Positions 18,818 through 29,048 of a stretch of 64,000 nt of DNA are shown here, in pieces. The stretch is from Paracoccaceae bacterium Fryx2 (GTDB lineage: Bacteria; Pseudomonadota; Alphaproteobacteria; Rhodobacterales; Rhodobacteraceae): positions 2,542,001 to 2,606,000 of the forward strand of contig JAVSGI010000005.1 in the NCBI GenBank assembly GCA_032334235.1. Reading direction: 5' to 3'. Positions within the stretch are counted from its first letter, which is position 1, and each line of letters starts with the position of its first letter. The notes below the pieces were generated by a model. It did no database searches. It worked only from the letters and a program-made list of their open reading frames with translations, and had not been told where the DNA came from. The translations under genes were made by a program, and so were the position numbers.

Positions 18818-21800
18818 GGCGCAACGATGCCTCCGAACGGCAGGTGCAGGCGGCGGACCCTGCCGCCTCGACCTGGCTGTCGGCCAACGCCGGTTCCGGC
18901 AAGACCCGCGTGCTGACCGACCGGGTGGCGCGGCTCTTGCTGAACGGGGTGGAGCCGGGGCGCATCCTGTGTCTGACCTATACCAAGGCCGCCGCGTCCG
19001 AGATGCAGAACCGCCTGTTCCGCCGCCTGGGCGGCTGGGCCATGCTGGAGGATGACGCGCTGCGCCGGGCGCTGGCCGAGCTGGGTCTGGAAGGCGGCGT
19101 TGCCCCGGAAAAGCTGGCGCAGGCACGGCAGCTCTTCGCCCGCGCCATCGAGACGCCGGGCGGGCTGCGCATCCAGACCATCCATTCCTTCTGTGCCTCC
19201 CTGCTGCGCCGCTTTCCGCTGGAGGCCGGCGTGTCGCCGCAGTTCACCGAGCTTGACGACCGCGCCGCCAGCCTCTTGCGCGACGCCATCGTGGAGGACA
19301 TGGCCGAAACTCTGGCCCCGCAGGCGGTGGCCGACCTTGCCGCCGCCTATACCGGCGAGGATTTCGGCAATGTCGCGCAGGAAATCGCCAACCGCCGCGC
19401 AGGCTTTGCCCGCCCGATGGATGCCGCCGCCTGCCGCGCGCTGTTCGGCCTGCCCGACGGCGTGACGCCCGGCACGGTGCTGGACTCCGTGTTTCTGGGC
19501 GGGGAGGCGGAGTGGTTGGCCGATGTCGCAACCGTGCTCGCCCGGGGGTCGACGACAGACCTGAAGGCGGCTGCGGCGCTGGGTGCGATGACCCTTTCCG
19601 CGCCCGATCTGGCGACGCTGGCCGCGCTGGAAGACCTTTTCCTGACCGGCGGCAAGACCAAGGAGCCCTTCACCGCCAAGCTCGGCAGCTTCCCGACCAA
19701 GGACACCCGCGCCGCCCTCGGCCCCCTGCTCGACCGCCTCGAATCCCTGATGCTGAGGGTCGAGGCCGCCCGTGCGCCACGCCTTGCCCTTGCCGCGGCC
19801 GAACGGGCGCGGGTGATGCACGCCTTCGCCGCCGCTTTCCTGCCGCTTTATGCGGCGCGCAAGGCGGCGCGGGGGGCGCTCGATTTCGACGACCTGATCA
19901 CCCGCGCCAAGGCCCTGCTGACCGACCCGTCGGTGGCGCAATGGGTGCTGTTCCGGCTGGATGGCGGCATCGACCACATTCTGGTGGACGAGGCGCAGGA
20001 CACCAGCCCCGACCAGTGGCGGGTGATCGAGCTGCTGGCGCAGGAATTCACCGCCGGGCGCGGCGCGCGCGACACGCTGCGCACGATCTTCGTGGTGGGC
20101 GACAAGAAACAGTCGATCTATTCGTTTCAGGGTGCCGATGTCGCCGCCTTCGACAAGATGCGCGGCCTGTTCCAGACCCGGCTGGCCGAGGCGGGCACCC
20201 CGCTGCACAGCCTGTCGCTGGAACATTCGTTCCGCTCCTCGCCCGCGATCCTGCGGCTGGTCGATTTCACCTTTGACGAGCGCACGCGGGCCGATCTGGG
20301 CGGCGAGGTCCGGCATCTGGCGTTCAAGGACGCGATGCCGGGGAAGGTGGAGCTGTGGCCCGCCATCATCCCCGCCGAAAAGCCCGCCGAGAAGGAATGG
20401 TTCGACCCGGTCGACCTGATCTCTGACGAACATCACGCGGCGCGGCTGGGCCGGGCGGTTGCGGCGCGGATCAGGGCGATGATCGACGAGGGTCAGCAGA
20501 TCCCCACCGATGCCGGCCCGCGCCCGGTGCATGAGGGCGACTTTCTGATCCTGGTGCGGCGTAGGTCCGACATCTTTGCCGAGGTGATCAGGGCCTGCAA
20601 GGCCGCCGGGCTGGCGATTGCCGGGGCCGACCGGCTGAAGCTGGGGGCGGAACTGGCGGTGAAGGATCTGGCCGCGCTCTTGGCCTTTCTTGCGACGCCC
20701 GAGGATGACCTGGCACTGGCCGAGGCGCTGCGCTCGCCCCTGCTGGGCTGGACGGAACAGCAGCTTTACACGCTCGCCCACGGCCGCAAGGGCTATCTGT
20801 GGGAGGCGTTGCGGGGCGGCGATCACCCCGAAACGCTGGCGATCCTGCGCGACCTGCGCGATCAGGCCGATTTCCTGCGCCCCTTCGATCTGATCGAACG
20901 CGCCCTGACCCGCCACGACGGCCGCCGCCGCCTGCTCGCCCGGCTGGGGGCCGAGGCCGAGGACGGGATTGACGAACTGCTGTCGCAGGCGCTGTCCTAT
21001 GAACGCAACGACGTGCCCAGCCTGACCGGCTTCCTGACCTGGCTGCAGACCGACGATGTCGAGGTCAAGCGCCAGATGGATTCGGCGGGGGCGCGGATCC
21101 GCGTCATGACGGTGCACGGCGCCAAGGGGCTGGAGGCGCCGGTGGTCATCCTGCCCGACACCGCCGACCTGACACCCCGCGAGCGCGACGAGCTGTTCGC
21201 GCTGGAAGACGGCCCGATGGTGTGGAAAACCCCGGCCGACGCCAGCCCGCCCGCCATCGCGGCGGCGCGTGAGGCGCGCAAGGCCCGCGCGGCAGCGGAA
21301 AGCCTGCGGCTCCTCTATGTCGCGATGACCCGGGCGCAAAGCTGGCTGATCGTGGCTGCGGCGGGCAAGGTCGGCGGCGCATCGTGGCACGACCTGATCC
21401 GACGCGGGATGGAAGCGGCGGGGGCGGTGGCCGATGCGGGCGGGCTGAGCTACACGGTCGGCGATTGGCCCGCACCTCAACCGCTGGCCGCCCCCCACCC
21501 GCCGCGCCGTCCTCCCTGCCCGGCTGGATGCGCCGCCCGGCCCCGGCCGTGCCGGTGCTGCCCGACCTGCTGTCGCCCTCGGGCCTCGGCGGAGCCAAGG
21601 CGCTGCCGGGCGAGGCGGGGCTGGACGAGGCTGCGGCCAAGGCACGCGGCACCGCCCTGCACCTGCTGCTGGAGCATTTGCCGGGCCTTGACCCGTTGCG
21701 GTGGCCCGGCATGGCAGCGGCCTTGCTGGGGGATGCACCCGACCTGCCCGCCGTTCTGGCCGAGGCAGAGGCGGTACTGGCGGCGCCCGACCTAGCGTTC

Positions 21801-22082
21801 CTGTTCGCCCCTGACGCGCTGACCGAGGTGGCGATCACCGCCGATCTGGACGGTCGCCGCCTGCTGGGCACCATCGACCGGCTGCTGGTGGCCTCCGATC
21901 ATGTACTTGCCATCGACTACAAGTCCAACGCGGTGATCCCGGGATCGGTGGCCGAGGTGCCGGAGGGCATCCTGCGCCAGATGCGCGCCTATGCGCAGGC
22001 ACTGGCGCAGATCTACCCCGGCCGGAGGGTGGAAACCGCGATCCTGTGGACGCGGGCGGCGCGCCTGATGCGGCTGCCCTAG
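18814..22082 (+). CDS. addA: double-strand break repair helicase AddA, apparent -1 frameshift
   Basis: AddA carries the motor and one nuclease of AddAB. Helicase motifs are intact: Walker A SANAGSGKTR (about residue 23), motif II HILVDEAQDTSPDQ, VGDKKQSIYSFQGAD and MTVHGAKGLEAPVV. After about base 21490 this frame turns into low-complexity Arg/Pro/Cys sequence. The family-like sequence continues one frame back (SLPGWMRRPAPA onward) through the RecB nuclease motif (GTIDRL, AIDYKSN, QMRAY) to the stop at 22082. One base appears to be missing in or near the C6 run at 21491-21496. With it restored the protein would be about 1089 residues, normal for AddA. Either a sequencing error or a real loss of the nuclease domain. 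Confidence 0.9.
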
Positions 22083-22083
22083 A

Positions 22084-23769
22084 TTAGTCGGCACCTTTTC
22101 CGAACAACCGTTCCGCTTCCGTCTGCGTATAGCGTCCCAGCCGCACATCCTCGGCCACCGCCGCGCGATCCCGCCGGGCCGGATCACCGTACCCGCCCCC
22201 GCCGGGCGTGCGCACCCGCACCCGGTCGCCGGGGGCAAGGGCGATGTCCTGCGCCTTGGACAGGTGTTCTGGCACCATCACCACGCCGCCGCGCGTCACC
22301 TCGACCCGGTTCACCCCGCCATCGCCGCCGCCCCGCGCGCCCTGCGGCCCGACCCGGCCATGATCCATCACGAAACTCGCCCGCGCCGAACCACGCAGCA
22401 GTTCGATCTCGTAATCCAGCCCGAGGCCGCCGCGGTGCTGCCCGGCCCCGCCCGACCCCTCGTGCAGCGCGTAGCGGCGGTACAGGACGGGATAGGTCTG
22501 CTCCATGATCTCGACCGGCGGCGCCTTCGAGATGCCGATTGTCGAACATCCGTTCGATAACCCGTCATGATCGGCATTCCCGCCGTAGCCGCCGCCCGAA
22601 ATCTGATACATGACATAGTCGCGGCCCTTTTCGGGGTCGTGCCCGCCCAGCCCGAAATTACCCGAGGTGCCGGCCGGGGCCGCCGTCACCCGGTCCGGCA
22701 GGGCCTGCACCAGCGCGGCGAACACCGCCTCGGCAATGCGCTGGCTGACCTCGGCGGCGCAGCCCGATACCGGGCGGGGATAGTGCGCGTCAAGGAACGT
22801 CCCCTCGATGCCCGTCACCGCCAGCGGCTCGAACGCGCCCGCCGAAATCGGCACATCCGGGAAGATATGGCGCATCGCCAGATAGACCGACGACAGCGTG
22901 GTGGCGCGGACCGAGTTCATCGGCCCCATGCAGGGCGGCGACGACCCGGCGAAATCGAAGGTCAGCCCATCGCCCGCCCGCGTCACCGCCAGGGCGATGG
23001 TCAGCGGCTCATTCACCACCCCGTCGCTATCCACGATCGCCGTCGCCCGATACGCCCCCTCGGGGATCAGCGCGATGTTGGCCCGCATCTGCCGCGCCGC
23101 CAGCACCCGCATCTCGGAAATCGCCGCCGTCACCGTGGCATCGCCGTAACGGTCCAGCAGCGCGCCCAGCCGCGCCGCCCCCACCAGCAGCGCCGAGGCC
23201 TGCGCCTTCACATCGCCGATCCGCTGTTCAGACACCCGGATGTTGGAACAGATCACCTGCCACAACTCGGCATCCATCACGCCCTTCTTGAACAGCTTGA
23301 CCGGCGGCAGGCGCAGCCCTTCCTGTTCGGCGCTGATCGCGCTGGCCGAAAACCCGCCCGGCACGGCGCCGCCGGTATCGGGCCAGTGCCCGGTGTTCGA
23401 CAGCCAGCAGTACAGCGCCCCATCCCGGTAGAACGGCATGGCAAAGCGCACGTCCATCAGATGCGTGCCGCCCAGATAGGGGTCGTTGACGATGTAGATG
23501 TCGCCCGGTTCCGGCGGCAGGGTCACGCCGGATGCGATGCGCTCGACGATGTGGCGGGTGGAAAACTGCATGGTGCCGACGAACACCGGCAGCCCGCGCG
23601 CCCCCTGCGCGATCAGCGCGCCGTCGGTGGCGGAGTAGATGCCGTCCGACCGGTCGTCGGCTTCAGCGATCACCGGCGAGAAGGCGGCGCGGGAAAAAGT
23701 CAGGTCCATCTCGTCGCAGACCTGTTGCAGGCCGGCCTGGATCACGGCGAGGGTGACGGGGTCAAGCAT
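22084..23769 (-). CDS. hyuB: hydantoinase/oxoprolinase beta subunit, HyuB family
   Basis: 561-residue HyuB-type subunit of an ATP-dependent cyclic-amide hydrolase (hydantoinase/5-oxoprolinase/acetone carboxylase superfamily). Family features: MLDPVTLAVIQAGLQQVCDEM at the start, DIYIVNDPYLGGTHLMD, NTGHWPDTGGAVPGGF, GGYGGNADHDGLSN and the C-terminal RTPGGGGYGDP. I chose the ATG at 23769 because GGAGG lies five bases before it; ATG 23784 is five codons earlier. It overlaps hyuA by 8 bases and is last in the minus-strand island, nearly abutting addA (stop codons one base apart). Confidence 0.92.
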   Translation of the reverse strand: MLDPVTLAVIQAGLQQVCDEMDLTFSRAAFSPVIAEADDRSDGIYSATDGALIAQGARGLPVFVGTMQFSTRHIVERIASGVTLPPEPGDIYIVNDPYLGGTHLMDVRFAMPFYRDGALYCWLSNTGHWPDTGGAVPGGFSASAISAEQEGLRLPPVKLFKKGVMDAELWQVICSNIRVSEQRIGDVKAQASALLVGAARLGALLDRYGDATVTAAISEMRVLAARQMRANIALIPEGAYRATAIVDSDGVVNEPLTIALAVTRAGDGLTFDFAGSSPPCMGPMNSVRATTLSSVYLAMRHIFPDVPISAGAFEPLAVTGIEGTFLDAHYPRPVSGCAAEVSQRIAEAVFAALVQALPDRVTAAPAGTSGNFGLGGHDPEKGRDYVMYQISGGGYGGNADHDGLSNGCSTIGISKAPPVEIMEQTYPVLYRRYALHEGSGGAGQHRGGLGLDYEIELLRGSARASFVMDHGRVGPQGARGGGDGGVNRVEVTRGGVVMVPEHLSKAQDIALAPGDRVRVRTPGGGGYGDPARRDRAAVAEDVRLGRYTQTEAERLFGKGAD

Positions 23770-25792
23770 CGCGGCCTCCGACATGGATGATCAGGTTGCC
23801 CTGCGCGTCGCCGGTCACTTGATCGTCGGGGGCGACGACGATGGTGGTATCCATCTGCTCGATGATCGCTGGGCCGTGCAGGTCCAAGGCCAGCGGCAGG
23901 TGGTCGCGCCAGTAGACGGGCGTGTCGATCCAGCCGCCGAACCACACCGGCCGCCGCCCGGTCTGCGCCTCTGGCAGGCTACGGCGGCCTGCAGGGTCGA
24001 TCAGACGGGAAAGGTCGATCTCGGGGCGCTGGCCGATCACCGAGCAGTTGAGGTTCACCAGATTGGCCCGGATCGTCGGCAGATCGACATGGAAGCGGGC
24101 GTGATAGGCGGCCTCGAACAGCCCTTGCAGCTCGGCCCGCGACGGGCGGCCATGCGGCAGCGGCACGCGCAGCAGATGGGTCTGGCCGACAAACTGCATC
24201 TCGGCCGAACAGGCGGCGCGCACCCCGGTCAGCGCCAGCCGCTCGGCACTTATCAGCGCGCGGCCCTCGGCCTCCTGCGCCGCCCAGATGCCATGCACCG
24301 CCTCCATGTCGGCCAGATCCAGCGGTCGGTTGAGCGTGCGCACGAAATCGTGCCGCAGGTCGGCCACCACACAGCCCAGCGCGTTGGTGATGCCGGGGCG
24401 GGCGGGCACCAGCACGCGCGGGATCGAAAGCTCCCGCGCCAGCGCCGTGGCGTGCAGTGGCCCCGCCCCGCCAAAGGCGAACAGCGCGAAGTCGCGGGGG
24501 TCGGCCCCCATGGAAATGGAAACCATCCTTATCGCCCCGGCCATGTGGGTGTTGGCAATGCGGATCACGGCTTCCGCCGCCTGTTCCACCCCCAGCCCCA
24601 GCGGCGCGCCGATCTGGTCGGCCATCGCCGCCCGAGCCGCCGCCGCCCCCTGCCCGAAGCGTTCCGGCGACAGGCGGCCCAGCAGCAGGTTGGCGTCGGA
24701 AATCGTGACCCGCGTGCCGCCCCGGCCATAGCAGATCGGGCCGGGGGTGGAGCCCGCACTTTCCGGCCCGACCCGCAGCATCCCCCCGGCATCGACCCGC
24801 GCCACCGACCCGCCGCCCGCCCCCACGGTGCGCACATCGACCATCGGCACATGGATCGGCATGGCATATTCGATCTCGATCTCGTTCGAGACCGGGGCGC
24901 GGCCATCGCGGATCAGCGCAACATCTGTCGAGGTGCCGCCCATGTCATAGGTGACAAGGTTCGCCATCCCGGCACGCACCCCGGTATAGACCGCCGCCAT
25001 CACGCCCGAGGCGGGGCCGGACATCACGGTCTTCACCGCCTCGCGCGCCACCCGGCCAGCCGCGACCATGCCGCCGTTGCCGTTCATCACCAGCAGGTCG
25101 CGCGCATAGCCCCGCCCCGCCAGCTCCGTCGCCAGCCGGGCAACATAGCGCTCCAGCATCGGTTGCACCGAGGCATTGACCGCCGCCGTCACCCCGCGCT
25201 CATACTCCCGGCTTTCCGACAGCAGCGAGTGACCGGTGGTGATGTAGGGCGTGGGCCAGATCTCGGCGGCCACTTCCGCCGCGCGCAGTTCATGGGCCGG
25301 GTTGGCATAGGCGTGCAGGAAATGGATGACGACCGATTCACACCCCGCCGCGATCAGGTCGGCAAGTGCTGCCCGCAGCGCGCCCTCGTCCAGCGGGGTC
25401 AGCACCCGGCCCTGCGCGTCCATCCGTTCCGGCACCTCAAGCCGCAGGTCGCGCGGGATCACGGGGGTGAAGCGCCCGGTCATGCCATAGGGTTGCGGCC
25501 GGGTGCGGCGGCCAAGCTCCAGCACGTCGCGAAAGCCCTGCGTGGTGATCAGCCCGGTGCGGCACAGGTTGCGTTCCAGCACCGCGTTGGTGGTGGTGGT
25601 GGTGCCATGCACGATCAGGTCGATGTCGGCCAGCGCCGCCTCTGCCGCGTCAAACGCCGCCAGCACGCCGAACGCTTGATTGTCGAGCGTGGTCGGCACC
25701 TTGGCCAGCCGCACCGCGCCGGTCGCGGGGTCGAGAATCACCAGATCGGTGAAGGTGCCCCCGACATCGACGCCTGCCACCAGACCTGCCAT
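23762..25792 (-). CDS. hyuA: hydantoinase/oxoprolinase alpha subunit, HyuA family
   Basis: 676-residue ATP-binding HyuA subunit. The actin-like fold is marked by LVAGVDVGGTFTDLVI at the N-terminus (phosphate 1), VHGTTTTTNAVLER, the second phosphate motif VTYDMGGTSTDVALI, ESAGSTPGPICYGRGGT, and FAFGGAGPLHA. HyuAB enzymes use ATP to open lactam-like rings (hydantoin, 5-oxoproline) or to carboxylate. In this operon the likely substrate is a cyclic amide made by the upstream hydroxylase and reductase; that is inference. The start codon directly abuts the livF stop. Confidence 0.93.
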   Translation of the reverse strand: MAGLVAGVDVGGTFTDLVILDPATGAVRLAKVPTTLDNQAFGVLAAFDAAEAALADIDLIVHGTTTTTNAVLERNLCRTGLITTQGFRDVLELGRRTRPQPYGMTGRFTPVIPRDLRLEVPERMDAQGRVLTPLDEGALRAALADLIAAGCESVVIHFLHAYANPAHELRAAEVAAEIWPTPYITTGHSLLSESREYERGVTAAVNASVQPMLERYVARLATELAGRGYARDLLVMNGNGGMVAAGRVAREAVKTVMSGPASGVMAAVYTGVRAGMANLVTYDMGGTSTDVALIRDGRAPVSNEIEIEYAMPIHVPMVDVRTVGAGGGSVARVDAGGMLRVGPESAGSTPGPICYGRGGTRVTISDANLLLGRLSPERFGQGAAAARAAMADQIGAPLGLGVEQAAEAVIRIANTHMAGAIRMVSISMGADPRDFALFAFGGAGPLHATALARELSIPRVLVPARPGITNALGCVVADLRHDFVRTLNRPLDLADMEAVHGIWAAQEAEGRALISAERLALTGVRAACSAEMQFVGQTHLLRVPLPHGRPSRAELQGLFEAAYHARFHVDLPTIRANLVNLNCSVIGQRPEIDLSRLIDPAGRRSLPEAQTGRRPVWFGGWIDTPVYWRDHLPLALDLHGPAIIEQMDTTIVVAPDDQVTGDAQGNLIIHVGGRDA

Positions 25793-26488
25793 CTAGACCC
25801 CCACATAATGCTGGAACTGCGGCGCATCATGCGTCAGGCCTGCGGCGGGCAGCACCTCGGCCACCTGCCCTCCGACCACGAAGGCCACCCGGTCGGCGAC
25901 CGACAGCACCGCATCGACCCGCTGTTCCACCAGCACCGTCGCCACCCCGGTCGCCTTCAGCGCCAGCACCGTTTCGCGGATCAGCGCGATCATCGAGGGT
26001 TGCAGACCCTCGGTCGGCTCGTCCAGCAGCAGCACCTTTGGGTCAAGGCACAGCGCGCGGGCAATCGCCAGCATCTGCTGCTCGCCCCCCGAAAGGGTCG
26101 AGGCCTGCTGGCCCAGCCGTTCGCGCAGGCGGGGGAACAGCGCCAGCACCCGCTCGCGCATCGCGGCGCCATGGTGCCGGGCCATCAGCCCGATCTCGAT
26201 GTTCTCGGCCACGGTCATCTCGCCGAACAGCCGCCGCCCCTGCGGCACGTAGCCCACGCCACGGCGCGGCACCTCATGCGCGGGCAGGCCGTGGATCGCC
26301 TGCCCGTCCAGCGTCACCGACCCCGCCGACAGCCGCACCTGCCCCATGATGGCGCGCAGCATCGTGGTCTTGCCCGCCCCGTTGCGCCCCATCACGCAGG
26401 TAACCTCGCCCGCCCGCGCGTGCAGCGTCAGGCCGCGCAGCACCTGCACGTTGCCATAGCCCGCATCCACCGCTTCCAGCCGCAGCAT
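25793..26488 (-). CDS. livF: LIV-type ABC transporter ATP-binding protein LivF
   Basis: 231-residue ABC ATPase of the branched-chain amino acid/amide importer class. Walker A is GRNGAGKTTMLRAIMG (about residues 34-49), signature STLSGGEQQMLAIARAL, Walker B VLLLDEPTEGL, with the EPTEGLQPSM continuation usual for LivF. It is second of the two ATPases of the importer and lies between livG and hyuA without gaps. Confidence 0.94.
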   Translation of the reverse strand: MLRLEAVDAGYGNVQVLRGLTLHARAGEVTCVMGRNGAGKTTMLRAIMGQVRLSAGSVTLDGQAIHGLPAHEVPRRGVGYVPQGRRLFGEMTVAENIEIGLMARHHGAAMRERVLALFPRLRERLGQQASTLSGGEQQMLAIARALCLDPKVLLLDEPTEGLQPSMIALIRETVLALKATGVATVLVEQRVDAVLSVADRVAFVVGGQVAEVLPAAGLTHDAPQFQHYVGV

Positions 26489-27199
26489 TCAGCCCCCCAG
26501 ATAGGCGGATTGCACCGCCCTGTTGGCGCGCACTTCCGCAGGCGTGCCCTGCGCCAGCTTTTCGCCAAAGTTCAGCACGGTGATGCGCTGCGCCAGATCC
26601 ATCACCACGTCCATGTTGTGCTCGATCAGCAGCACCGTGGTTTCCGGCACCACCGATCTGACCAGCGCCTTGAACGCGTCAATCTCGGCATTGGCCAGCC
26701 CCTGCGTCGGCTCGTCCAGGATCAGCAGCCTTGGCCGCAGCGCCAGACCCATCGCGATTTCCAGCAGCCGCTGATGGCCGTAGGACAGCGTGCCCGCCTC
26801 CTGATCCGCCCGCCCCTCCAGCCCGACGCGGGCAAGCGCGGCCAGCGTTTCCGCGTGCAGATCGGTCGCGCCCCGCCGCTGCACCGCCAGCGCCACATTG
26901 TCGAACACCGGCAGGCGGGCATAGATCGCGGTGATCTGGAAGGTGTAGGCGATGCCGCGCAGCACCCGCGCATGGGCGGGCAGGCGGGTGATGTCCTGCC
27001 CGTCGAACAGGATGCTGCCCGCCTGGGCCGCGATCCGCCCCGACAGCAGGCTGACGAAGGTGGTCTTGCCCGCGCCGTTCGGCCCGATGATCGCGTGAAT
27101 CTCGCCTTGGCAAAGGTCGAAATCCACCGCCTCCACCGCGCGCAGCCCGCCGAAATGGCGGGTCAGCCCGCGGGCCTGCAACAGCGTCACGGCAGCCAT
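26489..27199 (-). CDS. livG: LIV-type ABC transporter ATP-binding protein LivG
   Basis: 236-residue ABC ATPase, LivG type. It shows GLTRHFGGLRAVEAVDF, Walker A GPNGAGKTTFVSLLSG, signature LSYGHQRLLEIAMGLAL and Walker B LLILDEPTQGLANAEI, then an H-loop LLIEHNMDVVM. ATG at 27199 is chosen; a GTG at 27205 is in frame two codons earlier. It overlaps livM by 13 bases. It forms the NBD pair of the importer with livF. Confidence 0.94.
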   Translation of the reverse strand: MAAVTLLQARGLTRHFGGLRAVEAVDFDLCQGEIHAIIGPNGAGKTTFVSLLSGRIAAQAGSILFDGQDITRLPAHARVLRGIAYTFQITAIYARLPVFDNVALAVQRRGATDLHAETLAALARVGLEGRADQEAGTLSYGHQRLLEIAMGLALRPRLLILDEPTQGLANAEIDAFKALVRSVVPETTVLLIEHNMDVVMDLAQRITVLNFGEKLAQGTPAEVRANRAVQSAYLGG

Positions 27200-28134
27200 C
27201 GCCACAGCCTTTCGCGCAATGCCCCGAGGATGCCCCGCGGCGCGAACAGCACCAGCACAAGCAGCGCCACCCCCACCACCAGCAGATGCGCGGTGGTGTA
27301 GCTGCTGGAAATGTCGATCAGGTAGAACATCACCGTCACCCCGATCAGCGGCCCCAGCACGGTGCCCGCCCCGCCCAAGAGCACCCAGAGCAACGGCAGG
27401 ATCGAATACTGGATGCCCGCAAAACTCGCCCCGACATAACCGAACAGCAACGCATACCCCGCCCCCGCCGCCCCGGCGTAAAGGCCCGAGATGCCCAGTG
27501 CCAAAAGCTTCACCCGAAAGGGGTCATAGCCCAGCATCCGGCTGCGCTCCTCGTTTTCGCGCATCGCGATCATCACCCGCCCGGTGGACGAGCGCACCAG
27601 CGCGAGGTTGACCAGCAGCGCCACCGCAAACAGCCCGAAGGCCGCAAGATAGCGCGGCGTGTCGCTCGAAAGATCAAACCCCAGCAGGTTGCGGGCCGCC
27701 TGCGGGATCACGAAACCCTCGTCACCCCCCGTCACCGCGCCGAAGTAGAGGATCGTCAGATACCCGGCCTGCGCGAACATCAGCGTCACGATCATGAAGC
27801 TGACCCCCGCCGTGCGCAGCGCGAGCAGCCCCACCGCCACCGCCACCGCACCCCCCGCCAGCAACCCCAGCGGCAGCGCCGCAGCCGCCCCCAGCCCGAA
27901 CAGCGAAACCGCAAGGCCGGTGCCGTAAAGCCCGGCGCCAAAGAACAGCGCGTGACCAAGGCTCAGAAGCCCGGTGTAGCCGAAGGCGATGTTGTAGCCC
28001 ATGGCATAGACCGACAGCACCATGATCCGGGCCATGTTGGTCTGGTGATACGACGGCAGCACATATTGCGCGCCGAACAGCACCGCCAGAACCGCCAGAT
28101 GCAGGGCCCAGTCTCGGGCGCGCAGGCCGGTCAT
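27187..28134 (-). CDS. livM: LIV-type ABC transporter permease LivM
   Basis: 315-residue inner-membrane permease with about nine hydrophobic segments. The LivM signature YNIAFGYTGLLSLGHALFFG and the loop RSTGRVMIAMRENEERSRMLGYDPFRVKL, which contacts the ATPase, are both present. It pairs with LivH to form the channel. Its ATG overlaps the livH stop as ATGA. Confidence 0.93.
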   Translation of the reverse strand: MTGLRARDWALHLAVLAVLFGAQYVLPSYHQTNMARIMVLSVYAMGYNIAFGYTGLLSLGHALFFGAGLYGTGLAVSLFGLGAAAALPLGLLAGGAVAVAVGLLALRTAGVSFMIVTLMFAQAGYLTILYFGAVTGGDEGFVIPQAARNLLGFDLSSDTPRYLAAFGLFAVALLVNLALVRSSTGRVMIAMRENEERSRMLGYDPFRVKLLALGISGLYAGAAGAGYALLFGYVGASFAGIQYSILPLLWVLLGGAGTVLGPLIGVTVMFYLIDISSSYTTAHLLVVGVALLVLVLFAPRGILGALRERLWRWLP

Positions 28135-29012
28135 GCCAGCCGCTTTCCGAACAGCCCCTGCGGGCGGAACACCAGCACCAGCGCCACGAACAGCGTCGCC
28201 AGAATCTTTGCCAGCGTCGGCGAGAAGAACATCGAGATCACCCCGTCCGACAGCCCGATCACCAGCGCCGCAACCAGCGTGCCGCGCAGCGAGCCCAGCC
28301 CGCCGATGATCACCACGATGAAACTCAGCAGCAGCGGGTCGTGCCCCATCAGGTAATGCGCCTGGCTGATCGGCACGATCAGCACCGCCGCCACCGCCGC
28401 AAGGCCGGCGCCGAGCGCGAACGTCCCGGCATAGACCCGGTCGACGTTGATGCCGAAGGCCCGCGCGGTGTCGCGGTCAAGCTGCGTAGCGCGCATCACC
28501 AATCCGGTGCGCGAGCGGGTCATGAACAGCCACACCCCGGCCAGGATCACCGCCGCCGCCGCGACCACCGCCAGCTTGTAACCGGAATAGCCGAACCACG
28601 GAAACTGGATTCGCCAGATGAACGGCGCCTCCACCGGCCGCGCATCGGGGCCGTAGAAGGTCAGCGCCGCCTGTTGCAGGATGTAAAGCAGCCCGATGGT
28701 CGCGACGATGGTCGCCTCGGGGTCGTAGTTCAGCCGCTTCAGCACCAGCACATCGGCCAGCGCCGCCACCGCGCCCACCAGAAGCGGGCACAGGATCAGC
28801 GCCACCGCAAAGGCCACCCAGGGCGGCCCCGGCACCCATTGCGTGACGAACCACGCCGCCACTGCGCCCAGCATGAAGAATTCGCCATGCGCGACGTTGA
28901 CCACCCGCATCACGCCGAACACCAGCGAAAGGCCCACGGCGGTCAGCGCCAGCACGGCGGCGGCGACAAGCCCTTCCATCAGGGCCAGAAGAAGGAACGG
29001 TCCGAAATCCAT
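28131..29012 (-). CDS. livH: LIV-type ABC transporter permease LivH
   Basis: 293-residue permease. LSLVFGVMRVVNVAHGEFFMLGA near the N-terminus and the cytoplasmic SRTGLVMRATQLDRDTARAFGIN coupling loop are typical of LivH; about eight hydrophobic segments are visible. Begins at ATG 29012, 36 bases after the stop of the substrate-binding protein gene, in a short gap with a GC-rich inverted-repeat-like stretch. Confidence 0.93.
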   Translation of the reverse strand: MDFGPFLLLALMEGLVAAAVLALTAVGLSLVFGVMRVVNVAHGEFFMLGAVAAWFVTQWVPGPPWVAFAVALILCPLLVGAVAALADVLVLKRLNYDPEATIVATIGLLYILQQAALTFYGPDARPVEAPFIWRIQFPWFGYSGYKLAVVAAAAVILAGVWLFMTRSRTGLVMRATQLDRDTARAFGINVDRVYAGTFALGAGLAAVAAVLIVPISQAHYLMGHDPLLLSFIVVIIGGLGSLRGTLVAALVIGLSDGVISMFFSPTLAKILATLFVALVLVFRPQGLFGKRLA

Positions 29013-29048
29013 GGGGATGCGGGGGCGCTGCCGCCCCCGCCGGTCCTG

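Noticed and set aside
20997-21281. Loss of addA by multiple disruptions
   Set aside because: Helicase motifs up to about 21480 and nuclease motifs after it are intact; only a single one-base shift is indicated.
18766-21738. Long minus-strand open frame opposite addA
   Set aside because: Low-complexity composition and no recognisable domain; addA motifs on the other strand are clear.
23639-27301. Very long plus-strand open frame (over 1200 codons) across hyuA-livF-livG
   Set aside because: Rich in Arg, His, Gln and Pro with no domain, antisense to well-supported genes; a GC-rich shadow frame.
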